Below the pieces are notes generated by a model. The model was not told where the DNA came from. It was given only the letters and a program-made list of their open reading frames with translations, and did no database searches. Position numbers and translations under genes: made by a program. Positions 7,354-15,584 of a stretch of DNA of 27,436 nt are shown here, piece after piece. The DNA comes from CAYUNA01 sp047629355 (GTDB lineage: Bacteria; Bacteroidota; Bacteroidia; Chitinophagales; Saprospiraceae). Location: contig JBLHWU010000066.1 in the NCBI GenBank assembly GCA_047629355.1, forward strand, positions 1 to 27,436, given 5' to 3'. The stretch's first letter is position 1, and every line of letters starts with the position of its first letter.

Positions 7354-7777
7354 TTAATGCTGAATCACCACTTTTTTTCTCAACCAACCGTTAGCGGTTT
7401 GAATCGTCAGGTGATAAATACCTGAAGGATAATCAGCAGAAGGGATATTATATTTTTGATTGGATAAATTAGGCATCAACAACAATCGCTGCCCTACTCC
7501 ATCAAATAATTCAATTTGCTCAATCGAAACGCTTTTTGATTCAATGGTCAAAATTTCATCAACAGGGTTGGGATATACTTGAATCTTTTCTTGCAGTGCT
7601 TCCTCGCTATCATTAATTAAATCGTCATTATAAATAATTAATTCCGTCGAGTCCGCAATGACGGGTGTCATCTCACCAGACTCATTCAACAACTTCACAT
7701 CGTCTATATATATAGTAGGTGTCGCAATCTGATCTGCACCCAATCCCACGACATTATCAATAATGACAATAAAAAAA
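7354..7777 (-). CDS. C-terminal part of the frameshifted dockerin-type secreted protein (T9SS type A sorting domain)
   Basis: This frame continues the protein encoded at 7757-8464 after a one-base shift at the T7 tract (7777-7771). Removing one T joins GDFGAFF to IVIIDNVVGLGADQ without loss. It contains the end of the beta-rich domain (IYIDDVKLL), an acidic linker, and a typical type A T9SS sorting domain. That domain begins at VYPNPVDEILTI and ends with PSGIYHLTIQTANGWLRKKVVIQH, which would direct export and surface attachment. The ATG at 7818 in this frame is probably not used, since it would encode an unrelated leader. It is either the tail of a truncated gene or an intact gene carrying a sequencing error. 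Confidence 0.8.
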
Positions 7778-8464
7778 CGCACCAAAGTCGCCAAAATTAG
7801 AAGTTGCAGGCATTCCACTGGTTCGAGTTATCGCCACTTCAATTTTATTTCCCGTAAGATTTGGTCTAAAAGAAATCAGCGGTTCTCCACCATCATTATC
7901 AAGCCAACCTTCATCAAAACCTTCAAAATTTTGAAAAGGAAAAAATCCAAACTGAACAATATCAAGGTCATAGTTAATGGAAAAAGCTACACCATAAAAA
8001 TCTTCAACAGGTAAATCTTCCGTCCCAAAACTCAATAAAATACCAGCAATAGTACCTTCGATAATTGGGTCAGATACTTCTGAAAATCCCAACTGCGGCG
8101 ATGCATCAGGTACGCCCAAGTCAAAGTTTTCTGATATCACAACGCCATGTGTGAATCCATAGTTAGAGTCAATGCCCAAAAAGAAATCTTCCTGACTAAT
8201 AATGCCATTGCCGTCACTATCTGCGTAAGCATAATTAACACCATTAGAGAATTCTTCCGCCCATAAAGTTCTAATTGTTTGCCCTTCCCAATTGATGGTC
8301 GCATCCGTCCGAGGCGGCCCAACCGTCCCAATCGCATTCCCCAAATAAAGGACATCAATATGATTGACAATGCCATTATTATTAACATCTCCAGGCCACA
8401 TCAGCTGCGCATTCATCTCCGCAAAAAGCAACAACAATACTCCTAATATGAAACTTCTTATCAT
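7757..8464 (-). CDS. Secreted dockerin-type protein, N-terminal part (frameshifted)
   Basis: A signal peptide (1-19, ending MNAQ) is followed by two EF-hand-like dockerin loops: DVNNNGIVNHID (26-37) and DSDGNGIISQED (82-93). Both keep acidic or Asn ligands at loop positions 1, 3, 5 and 12. A beta-rich region then resembles cohesin-like modules elsewhere in this window (GVAFSINYDLDIVQFGFF; IEVAITRTSGMPA). The frame ends early as GAFFYCHY because the T tract at 7777-7771 has seven T where six would keep the frame. The full gene would span 7354-8464, about 370 residues, with a T9SS sorting domain. The likely role is a secreted calcium-binding surface protein. Causes to weigh: sequencing error, a phase-variable tract, or true decay. 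Programmed frameshifting is less likely because a +1 shift is needed. Confidence 0.85.
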   Translation of the reverse strand: MIRSFILGVLLLLFAEMNAQLMWPGDVNNNGIVNHIDVLYLGNAIGTVGPPRTDATINWEGQTIRTLWAEEFSNGVNYAYADSDGNGIISQEDFFLGIDSNYGFTHGVVISENFDLGVPDASPQLGFSEVSDPIIEGTIAGILLSFGTEDLPVEDFYGVAFSINYDLDIVQFGFFPFQNFEGFDEGWLDNDGGEPLISFRPNLTGNKIEVAITRTSGMPATSNFGDFGAFFYCHY

Positions 8465-8711
8465 GGTATTATTTTGATTTATTTTTTCTATCCGAAAGAT
8501 AAGAGCGATTTTATCGAAAGAAAACTACATTTTTTATTAATTGTCAGTATTTTTAGGCTTTATTTTATATTAAAATTAGGCTTAAAACCTGATTATCAAA
8601 TATTTAAACTAAAAAATAAAGTTGCTTTGTCAATTTTATTTTAAAAAACACTGCACTAAAAATCTCTTGAATGTCACCTCCCGACAAACGAACTTAGCAA
8701 AAGTCTGTAAA

Positions 8712-10320
8712 ATGGAAAACAGTAAATTAGTACAATTACTCAAAACTTTCAGCACACAAGAGCTACGAGAATTCAAGGATTTTATGCAATCACCCTTGTT
8801 TAATAAGAATCAAGATTTGGTTGATTTCTATTTGTATTTAAAAAAAATCGCACCTAATTTTCCTACTAAAAAACTGGTAACTACTCAGGTACTTTAATTT
8901 ATTGATTATCAGTTATTTATAGCTTTGTTTAAAAATTATATTTGTCTGATTTTCTCAATTTTTTGACAAAAAATCATTTTTTTTAACATTTCCGTAACTT
9001 AAAAGACATTATTTTAACTGCTTTTAACTAAAAATAGACTAAAAACCACCTGAGTAGTTACAAAAACTGGATAAAAATTTCATCTTTAATCGCTTGTATG
9101 GCAATAATAAATACAATGATAAGCAGATGCGGTACTTAATGAGCTTTACTTTAAGATTGGCGGAACAATACATCGGTTGGAAAAAATATCAAGAACAAGA
9201 GACCTTGGTTAAAACACATACGTTGGAGTCGCTCGTTGAACGAAATTTAGAAAAGAACTATCAAAACATCTTTCAGAATGCGGAAACAGACCTGAACAAA
9301 AAATTCTTACGAAATGCCAATTATTATCAAGAGAGATACTTGTTGGCAGAAGTTTCCAATAAGCATTTTGCGGAGAAAAATCTTCGGAAATTTAATAATA
9401 AATTACAGGGAGTTGCTAATTATTTTGACGTTTATTACTTATCACAGAAGTTAAAATATTCCTGCGAAATGATGAGTATGCAACGCTTTTTGTCTGCGGA
9501 TTATAGCCAAAATTTAATCGGAGAAATTAGTCGTTTTTTACAAAAAAGTTCCTACGAAGACATCCCTGCAATTGCCTTATATTACCAAGTTTTTTTGACC
9601 TTAACAGAGGAAGAAGAGGAACAACATTTTGAAAAATTAGTCGCTTTAATTGACCAACACCTCGGTAGTTTTTCGGACGAAGAAATGTAGGGATTCTATT
9701 CTCACGCGCTCAATTATTGTATTCGAAAAATGCGACAAAAAGAGGAGAAATATGTAGAGAAAGCACTGAAAATCTACATGAAAGGCGTCGAAAACAAATT
9801 GCTTTTGCAAAATGGATTCCTTTCTCCTTAGAATTATAAAAACATCGTAAAATTGGGGATTCGTCTCCAAAAATTCGCCTGGACGGAGCCGTTTATTAAA
9901 AAGTACACCGACATTCTGGAAGAAGAATATCGTTTAAATGCCTTCAATTACAGCCTCGCTGATTTGTCGTACCACAAACAGGAAATCCCAACAGCTTTGA
10001 CGCACTTGCGCGAGCTAGAATTCACCGATATTTTCTTTACGTTGGATGCCAAAATTATGTTGCTAAAGATTTATTACGATAATGAAGAGGAGGAAGCTTT
10101 GTTGTCGCTTTTGACCTCCTTTAAAATATTTTTAAAACGGAATAAACTCATTTTAAATGAAGTGAGAAGTACCTACGAAAACTTCATTAACCTGTTGAGT
10201 CAAATTTTAAAATCGAAAAAAGACAAAGTCGCTGTTTTGAAATAAAGAATTAATGATACGCCTTTGTTGACGGATAGGAATTGGTTGTTGCAAGTGGTTA
10301 GGAAATTAGAGCAGAGATAA
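8712..10320 (+). pseudogene. Decayed gene for a helical Saprospiraceae-type hypothetical protein
   Basis: The start is MENSKLVQLLKTFSTQELRE. The first coding part runs to KKL at 8876, where a 185-bp element is inserted. After removing the element and one target copy (193 bp), the frame continues as KKLDKNFIFNRLYGNNKYND and runs through three in-frame stops: TAG at 9688-9690, TAG at 9829-9831 and TAA at 10243-10245. It reaches a natural-looking end at 10318-10320 after PLLTDRNWLLQVVRKLEQR. The reconstructed protein is about 470 residues, mostly helical and rich in Glu/Lys, with TPR-like spacing. I recall similar proteins (LLKTLS..EF, YNDKQMRYLMS) as common hypotheticals in this lineage; function is unknown. 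Translation pieces starting at TTG 9094 or 9853 are fragments, not genes. Confidence 0.85.
8877..9061. mobile_element. IS66-like miniature inverted-repeat element (185 bp) inside a pseudogene
   Basis: The ends are a perfect 14-bp inverted repeat, GTAACTACTCAGGT (8877-8890) and ACCTGAGTAGTTAC (9048-9061). An exact 8-bp direct repeat, AAAAACTG, flanks it (8869-8876 and 9062-9069). Ends starting GTAA with 8-bp target duplications are typical of the IS66 family. The interior is AT-rich and has no transposase, so it is non-autonomous. Its insertion adds a stop codon (TAA, 8895-8897) to the host reading frame. Confidence 0.88.
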
Positions 10321-10360
10321 AAAAACGATGAACCCAGCGTTTGCCAAATTCATCGTTTTT
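10321..10360. terminator. Bidirectional terminator between convergent genes
   Basis: AAAAACGATGAA (10321-10332) pairs with TTCATCGTTTTT (10349-10360) in a 12-bp stem with A and T tracts on both sides. It serves the pseudogene on the plus strand and the YqeY-family gene on the minus strand. Confidence 0.8.
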
Positions 10361-10387
10361 AAATAATTACTTACGAATTTTTTCAGC

Positions 10388-10834
10388 TTAGGAAAGCAAT
10401 TTTTTCACCATCGCTGAGATAGTTTTACCATCCGCTTTGCCCGCCAATTGCTTGGAAGCCATACCCATCACTTTTCCCATATCTTTCATAGACGATACGC
10501 CCGTTTTAGCAATTAAGTCTGCGACGATTTTTTCCAAATCAGCTTCACTCATTTGCGCTGGCAAATATTTTTCAATAACGGCAATTTCTTCGCGTTCCGT
10601 TACGGCAAGGTCTTCTCGATTTTGTTTCACAAAAATATCCAACGAATCTTTTCGCTGTTTGACCATTTTTTGCAGCAATTTGATTTCTTTTTCCTGCGTC
10701 ATTTCCTCGCCTGTCCCATCTGTCTTTTGTAAAATAAGTGCCGCCTTTATTGCACGAATACTCCGCAATGCAACTTTATCCTTGGCTTTCATCGCCGTTT
10801 TCAAATCTTGCATCAATTGCGTTTCTAAACTCAT
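10388..10834 (-). CDS. GatB/YqeY domain-containing protein
   Basis: A 148-residue soluble helical protein of the stand-alone GatB/YqeY family, which resembles the tail domain of the GatB subunit of Asp/Glu-tRNA amidotransferase. Family landmarks are the N-terminal LETQLMQDLKTAMKAKDKVALRSIRAIKAAL, the central KQRKDSLDIFVKQNREDLA and EKYLPAQMSEADLEKIV, and the C-terminal MGKVMGMASKQLAGKADGKTISAMVKKLL. The length is normal. The exact role of stand-alone YqeY proteins is unclear; a link to tRNA metabolism is inferred from the domain only. It is separated from pyk, on the same strand upstream, by about 195 bp with a weak terminator. Confidence 0.95.
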   Translation of the reverse strand: MSLETQLMQDLKTAMKAKDKVALRSIRAIKAALILQKTDGTGEEMTQEKEIKLLQKMVKQRKDSLDIFVKQNREDLAVTEREEIAVIEKYLPAQMSEADLEKIVADLIAKTGVSSMKDMGKVMGMASKQLAGKADGKTISAMVKKLLS

Positions 10835-10863
10835 GATTGTCTTTTTATGAAGTAATTTTTAAA

Positions 10864-10887
10864 GAGAGGTCAGAAGTCAGAAGAATC
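10864..10887. repeat. Partial GTCAGA-word repeat, family 2
   Basis: A single arm (GAGAGGTCAGAAGTCAGAAG) of the palindromic family found complete at 17391-17490 and 25837-25935, lying about 30 bp ahead of the YqeY-family start. No opposing arm is seen. Confidence 0.55.
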
Positions 10888-11006
10888 AGTCGTTTAAAAC
10901 TTCTCGCTATCTATCTTCTTTTAAAAATTCACTTCGTTTTTCAAAAAAAATTCCATCTAAACAATCCAATTTTCATGCAAAAAGTTCAAATGGACAGCGA
11001 AATTAC

Positions 11007-11028
11007 AAAAAACAACTGAATTGGTTGT
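11007..11028 (-). terminator. Short terminator after pyk
   Basis: On the minus strand ACAAC (11028-11024) and GTTGT (11016-11012) form a 5-bp stem with a 7-nt loop, followed by six T. It begins 2 nt past the stop codon. The stem is weak. Confidence 0.45.
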
Positions 11029-11029
11029 C

Positions 11030-12469
11030 TTATTCAAGCTCCGTAATCTTAATCGTATTCGTTCGGAAACGCTTGTGCAAAGGCATACTCGCGGTATTCA
11101 CCACATAATCCCCTTTCTTGATTCGACCTGCTTCTTTCAAAATTCCAATCACGTCGTCAATCGTATCATCGGTAGTCGTGAACTTATCGTAATGATAGCA
11201 GCGAGTTCCCCAACAAAGATTCATTGCAGATAAAATATGCTTTTGATCAGAAAAGATGTAAATTTTAGCATTTGGTCTAAAGCTCGACAATTTAAAGCCA
11301 GTATAACCCGAAACCGTCATTCCAATAATCGCTTTCGCACGAATATCTTCCGCTACTTGTGCCGCCTTGAAACAAATCACATCAGAGTGATAAGTTGTAG
11401 ATTTAGCATTTGGTTTCGGTCGCTTATATTTAATATCTGGCCAGTACGATTTCTCCGCTTCTTCAATGATTTTATTCATCGCATTTACTACGATTGATGG
11501 GTGTTTTCCAACGGAAGTCTCTCCACTTAACATCACCGCATCCGCACCATCCAAAACCGCATTCGCAACATCCGTAATCTCTGCCCGCGTCGGACTCGGA
11601 TTGGTAATCATACTATCCATCATCTGCGTCGCCACGATAACTGGGCGAGCACGTTGGATGCACTTTTTGATAATCATTTTTTGAATGCTTGGCAATTTTT
11701 CCATCGGCACTTCAATACCTAAATCACCCCGCGCAACCATCACACCGTTACAGTTTTTGATAATTTTATCAATGCGCTCAACGGCTTCCGGTTTTTCAAT
11801 TTTCGCAATAATTTTCGCATTGTGTCCTGCTGCGTCAATTTTTGCTTTTAATTCTTTCAAATCTTTTGGATGTCGCACAAATGACAAGGCAATCCAGTTG
11901 ATAGGCTGCGTCAACATAAAGGCTAAATCTATCTCATCCTTCTCCGTCATTGCTGGCAAAGAGATATTCGTATTTGGTAAATTGACTCCTTTATTAGAAG
12001 ACAAAACACCGCCAAAAAGCACCTTCAATTTAACTTCATCTTTCTTATTAGATGACACGACTTCAAACTCTAACTTGCCGTCATCAACCAATACTTTTTC
12101 GCCAATTTTCACATCTTCTGCAAATTTAGCATAGCTCATATATATGGCGTCTTTCGTTCCCATACATTTACGATTGACAAAAGTAACAATATCGCCATCC
12201 GCTAAATCCAAGCCATTGTCTTTCATTTTTCCAACCCGCAATTTTGGACCTTGCAAATCCGCTAAAATAGCAAGGTGCAAATTATTTCGTTCGTTGATTT
12301 TGGTAATTTTTTGAATGACATCGAGATGGTCTTCGTGAGTTCCGTGTGAAAAATTCAAACGGAAGACGTCAACGCCTGCGCGCACTAAATCTAACAAATT
12401 TTCATACGAACTGGAAGCAGGGCCAATAGTGGCGATGATTTTCGTATTCTGATGGTCAACAACTTTCAT
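11030..12469 (-). CDS. pyk: Pyruvate kinase
   Basis: Cytoplasmic glycolytic enzyme that converts phosphoenolpyruvate and ADP to pyruvate and ATP. The 479-residue product has normal length. Visible landmarks are the N-terminal TKIIATIGPASSS, the substrate-binding RLNFSHG (37-43, Arg37), LADLQGPKLRVG (69-80), the B domain (about 82-170), the catalytic Lys in IIAKIEKPEAVERID (Lys223), the metal/substrate loop VMVARGDLGIEVP (243-255), and ATQMMDSMITNPSPTRAE (280-296). The C-terminal regulatory domain (about 360-479) is present and relatively short. A TACCTTTG element lies about 43 bp ahead of the start. It appears monocistronic. Confidence 0.98.
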   Translation of the reverse strand: MKVVDHQNTKIIATIGPASSSYENLLDLVRAGVDVFRLNFSHGTHEDHLDVIQKITKINERNNLHLAILADLQGPKLRVGKMKDNGLDLADGDIVTFVNRKCMGTKDAIYMSYAKFAEDVKIGEKVLVDDGKLEFEVVSSNKKDEVKLKVLFGGVLSSNKGVNLPNTNISLPAMTEKDEIDLAFMLTQPINWIALSFVRHPKDLKELKAKIDAAGHNAKIIAKIEKPEAVERIDKIIKNCNGVMVARGDLGIEVPMEKLPSIQKMIIKKCIQRARPVIVATQMMDSMITNPSPTRAEITDVANAVLDGADAVMLSGETSVGKHPSIVVNAMNKIIEEAEKSYWPDIKYKRPKPNAKSTTYHSDVICFKAAQVAEDIRAKAIIGMTVSGYTGFKLSSFRPNAKIYIFSDQKHILSAMNLCWGTRCYHYDKFTTTDDTIDDVIGILKEAGRIKKGDYVVNTASMPLHKRFRTNTIKITELE

Positions 12470-12511
12470 ATACTTTATCGTTTTATTTCTTAATACTTAC
12501 TAATTTGGCTA

Positions 12512-12519
12512 CAAAGGTA
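12512..12519 (-). promoter_or_regulatory. Probable -7 element of the pyk promoter
   Basis: TACCTTTG on the minus strand fits TAnnTTTG. No good TTTG lies 19-21 nt upstream, so the promoter is only partly supported. The start site would be near 12505, about 35 nt ahead of the pyk ATG. Confidence 0.5.
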
Positions 12520-12548
12520 TTATAAAAAAGTAAATCACGCTCAGGGGT

Positions 12549-12594
12549 AAGTGTAAATTTTACATTAATTCATAATTCCTGTAAAATTACACTT
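12549..12594. other. Inverted repeat between the beta-barrel gene and pyk
   Basis: AAGTGTAAATTTTACA (12549-12564) is inverted as TGTAAAATTACACTT (12580-12594) with a single bulged A. It lies upstream of the pyk -7 element and downstream of the preceding minus-strand gene. There is no T-run, so it is either an operator or a poor terminator. Confidence 0.45.
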
Positions 12595-12652
12595 AATTTT
12601 CGAAGCAGCAAGTAAAGGTTAGTTTGATTTCTAAGCTATGTACGAAAAACAC

Positions 12653-13489
12653 CTAAAAGCCAGGACATCCAAGCTGTCCATTTCTTCCACCGCTATGAAT
12701 TTTGAATCCCAATGTTACGCCACCTATATAGTACCAATCCAATAAATTTTTCCCTCGTGTGTAAGTATTATTGCTTGGTTCAGTTGGGCGATTGGCGGGA
12801 TTACGAATACTTAATTCTCCTGCGGTTGTGCCGTTTCCGCTAACTAAAATTCCATAATTCACTTCGCGGCTTCCAACATCGTCTAAATAATCTGTGAATA
12901 ATTTTCTTGCGCCAAACTCTCCGCCAATACTCAAGCGGTTATTGATTTGTAAATGCAGTCCTACGCCAATTGGAATCGAAAATTGCACACGGCTATATTT
13001 GTCAGGTGCATTGGCCAAACCTTGCCCTTCTGTACCGATTGGCTGCAACTCAACGGTTTCACCTTGATAGTCTGTTTTTGGATTAAAAAAGAAGGTCGCA
13101 ACACCGCCAAAAAGATAAGGACTGAAGTGTCTACCTCGCATATTTCGGCTATTTCGAAAAGGATGAATTTCGCCAACGACGGCTAATTCTATCAGCGGAC
13201 TTTTAAATTTTAGTCCTCGTGATTCATTCGCCCTCCCCTTATCGTCTGCGCTAAACGAACCGATAGAAAAGCTACCTCTTATTGCTAATTTTGGGTGTAC
13301 TGCTCCTCTTAAAAAAACACCTCCAGCAGGTTGTATGTCACCCAAATATTTGATGTACTTGATATAATTTTGTGGGGAAAGATCTCCATTATAAATGGAC
13401 ACGCCCGCTGAAAGTCCAAATTCTAAAGATTGACTTTTAGCAGTTTGAAAAGAAAGAAAAAATACAAAAATCAAAAAACGTAATCTCAT
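12653..13489 (-). CDS. Outer-membrane beta-barrel protein, DUF6089-like
   Basis: A 278-residue secreted protein with a signal peptide (about 1-20, MRLRFLIFVFFLSFQTAKSQ) and alternating amphipathic strands typical of an outer-membrane barrel. Motifs that I associate with the Bacteroidota DUF6089 family are YNGDLSP (34-40), a GGVATFFFNPKTDYQGE stretch, LQPIGTEGQG, and FTDYLDDVGSREVNYG near the C-terminal third. The barrel strand LDWYYIGGVTLGFKIH lies near the end, followed by a short Gly-rich tail with a single Cys. Function is unknown; some family members have been proposed to act at the cell envelope. The neighbours give no hint. No promoter of the usual type was seen. Confidence 0.85.
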   Translation of the reverse strand: MRLRFLIFVFFLSFQTAKSQSLEFGLSAGVSIYNGDLSPQNYIKYIKYLGDIQPAGGVFLRGAVHPKLAIRGSFSIGSFSADDKGRANESRGLKFKSPLIELAVVGEIHPFRNSRNMRGRHFSPYLFGGVATFFFNPKTDYQGETVELQPIGTEGQGLANAPDKYSRVQFSIPIGVGLHLQINNRLSIGGEFGARKLFTDYLDDVGSREVNYGILVSGNGTTAGELSIRNPANRPTEPSNNTYTRGKNLLDWYYIGGVTLGFKIHSGGRNGQLGCPGF

Positions 13490-13781
13490 TATGAAATACT
13501 TTTAATCGGTAATACTCAATACAAACTAGTAAGCGTATACATCCTTTCAACTTGATAGATTGCTTTAAGGATTTGAAGGCACAAAGATTGAAAGTTTTTT
13601 TTAGATAAAAAAATACTATCTCACTTAATCTTTAGTGACATTGCAAATATTTGACCATCGAAGTTTTTTTATTTTCACTCAACAATCCAGTCACAAAACA
13701 AGATAACAAGGAAGCATTCTCTCCTTCTTGACACTATTTTGACCATTATTTAAAAATTCCTTCAATATCCTTCTTTATCTA
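13490..13781. other. Divergent intergenic region, left part
   Basis: AT-rich spacer between the beta-barrel gene and the atpD promoter. No gene, terminator or repeat is recognised. Confidence 0.4.
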
Positions 13782-13812
13782 CTTGTAAATAAATACAAAA
13801 AATGTATCTTTG
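13782..13812 (+). promoter_or_regulatory. atpD: Promoter of atpD-atpC
   Basis: CTTG (13782-13785), a 19-nt spacer and TATCTTTG (13805-13812) fit the Bacteroidota consensus with one mismatch. Transcription would start near 13819, leaving a leader of about 170 nt before the ATG. The leader begins with a small CCGA/TCGG hairpin and has no other recognised element. Confidence 0.75.
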
Positions 13813-13991
13813 CACCGATTTTCGGAAGGAGTGTTAAGTTTATCTATTAATATAGTATAAAATTTTGTCAGCCAAACGAAAATCAGATTCAAACGAAATA
13901 TTATTTTAATCGTAAATAGATCTAATCGTTTTTTCTCCTTAAAATTTGGGTGTTAAAATTTTTAGAAAAGAATTTATAAATTTAAATCAAA

Positions 13992-15509
13992 ATGGCGAAT
14001 ACCGGTCGTATCAAACAAATCATCGGGGCAGTCGTTGACGTTAGCTTTTCAGAGGAAGGTTCAAAATTGCCCGAAATTCTTAACGCTCTCGAAGTGACCC
14101 GACCCAATGGTGAAAAATTGGTGATGGAAGTACAACAACACCTTGGAGAAGATAGTGTACGTGCTATCTCAATGGACTCTACTGACGGTTTGACTCGTGG
14201 TACTGAAGTTGTTGACACAGGATTGGCGATTGCAATGCCTGTAGGGGAAGCAATCAAAGGTCGATTGTTCAACGTAGTAGGAGAAGCAGTAGATGGTATC
14301 GGACCAGTATCTAAAGTTGGGGCGACTCCAATCCACCGTAAGCCACCTGCTTATGAAGATTTGGCAACGGATAAAGAGGTACTTTTTACGGGTATCAAAG
14401 TAATTGACTTGATTGAGCCATACATGAAAGGTGGTAAAATTGGTTTGTTCGGTGGTGCAGGTGTAGGAAAGACCGTTTTGATTATGGAGTTGGTCAATAA
14501 CATTGCCAAAGCATATGAAGGTATTTCTGTATTTGCAGGTGTAGGTGAGCGTACTCGTGAGGGTAATGACTTACTTCGGGAGTTCTTGGAATCTGACGTA
14601 ATTAACTACGGGGAGAAATTCAAGGAATCAATGGAAGCAGGCGGATGGGATTTATCTGTTGTTGACTTGAAAGCTTTGGAAACTTCAAAAGCAACCTTAG
14701 TATTTGGTCAGATGAATGAGCCACCGGGTGCACGTGCACGGGTAGCTTTGTCTGGTTTGACAATGGCAGAATACTACCGTGATGGTGATTTGAATGACCC
14801 AACTGGTGGTCGTGATATCTTGTTTTTTGTTGATAACATTTTCCGATTTACACAAGCGGGTTCTGAGGTATCAGCTTTGTTGGGACGGATGCCTTCAGCG
14901 GTAGGATATCAGCCAACATTGGCAACGGAGATGGGATTGATGCAAGAGCGGATTACGTCAACTAAGCGTGGTTCTATTACCTCTGTACAGGCGGTATATG
15001 TACCTGCGGATGATTTGACTGACCCAGCTCCAGCAACAACATTTGCTCACTTGGATGCAACAACAGTATTGTCTCGTAAGATTGCATCTTTGGGTATTTA
15101 CCCAGCGGTGGATCCTTTGGATTCTACTTCTCGTATCTTAGATCCAGCAGTTATTGGTGAAGAGCATTACAACACGGCACAGAAAGTACAACGATTGTTG
15201 CAACGATATAATGAGCTACAAGATATCATCGCGATTTTGGGTATGGAGGAATTGAGTGATGAAGATAAGTTGGTAGTAACTCGCGCACGTCGAGTTCAAC
15301 GTTTCTTGTCGCAGCCGTTCCACGTAGCAGAGCAGTTTACTGGTTTGCCAGGTGTATTGGTACCAATTGAGGAAACAATTCGAGGTTTCAACATGATTAT
15401 GGATGGTGAAGTAGATGAGTATCCAGAGGGTGCTTTCAACTTGCAAGGGTCAATTGATGACGTAATTGCAGTTGGTAAGAAGATGTTGTTGGAATTGGAA
15501 GAAAATTAA
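13992..15509 (+). CDS. atpD: F1F0 ATP synthase subunit beta
   Basis: Catalytic subunit of the F1 head at the inner membrane; three copies per enzyme make ATP from ADP and phosphate. The 505-residue product has full family length. The Walker A motif GGAGVGKT lies at 154-161, the catalytic Glu in GVGERTREG at about 186, and the Walker B/DELSEED-side stretch DILFFVDNIFRFTQAGSEVSALLG in the middle. The sequence GRMPSAVGYQPTLATEMG follows, and ELSDEDKL near residue 420 matches the DELSEED loop. Codon use is strongly biased, as expected for a highly expressed gene. It is paired with atpC and apart from the other ATP synthase genes, the usual split arrangement in this phylum. Confidence 0.99.
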   Translation: MANTGRIKQIIGAVVDVSFSEEGSKLPEILNALEVTRPNGEKLVMEVQQHLGEDSVRAISMDSTDGLTRGTEVVDTGLAIAMPVGEAIKGRLFNVVGEAVDGIGPVSKVGATPIHRKPPAYEDLATDKEVLFTGIKVIDLIEPYMKGGKIGLFGGAGVGKTVLIMELVNNIAKAYEGISVFAGVGERTREGNDLLREFLESDVINYGEKFKESMEAGGWDLSVVDLKALETSKATLVFGQMNEPPGARARVALSGLTMAEYYRDGDLNDPTGGRDILFFVDNIFRFTQAGSEVSALLGRMPSAVGYQPTLATEMGLMQERITSTKRGSITSVQAVYVPADDLTDPAPATTFAHLDATTVLSRKIASLGIYPAVDPLDSTSRILDPAVIGEEHYNTAQKVQRLLQRYNELQDIIAILGMEELSDEDKLVVTRARRVQRFLSQPFHVAEQFTGLPGVLVPIEETIRGFNMIMDGEVDEYPEGAFNLQGSIDDVIAVGKKMLLELEEN

Positions 15510-15512
15510 ATA

Positions 15513-15580
15513 TTAATGGTTAATGGTTAGTGGTTGATGTTTAAGGACATTAACCATTAAACATTAAACACTAAACATTA
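15513..15580. repeat. Low-complexity palindrome between atpD and atpC
   Basis: The left arm is made of TTAATGGT/TTAGTGGT words (15513-15544). The right arm (15548-15580) holds ACCATTAA, ACATTAAA and CACTAAAC words, its approximate inverse. It fills the entire 75-bp spacer and ends about 5 nt before the atpC start. Confidence 0.7.
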
Positions 15581-15584
15581 TACA

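Noticed and set aside
1455..7712. CTATATATATAG-type palindrome occurring twice (near 1456 and 7700)
   Set aside because: Low-complexity AT alternation expected by chance in this AT-rich DNA; one copy is inside a coding region.
7757..7790. Programmed ribosomal frameshift at the T7 tract
   Set aside because: Joining the frames needs a +1 shift; T-tract slippage commonly gives -1, and no stimulatory structure or stop context is evident.
9094..10245. Two separate genes starting at TTG 9094 and TTG 9853
   Set aside because: Both are in the same frame as one reconstructed protein broken by stops and an insertion; neither has its own start region.
10437..12134. Plus-strand open frames opposite the YqeY-family and pyk genes
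   Set aside because: Shadows of well-identified minus-strand genes, with no domain features.
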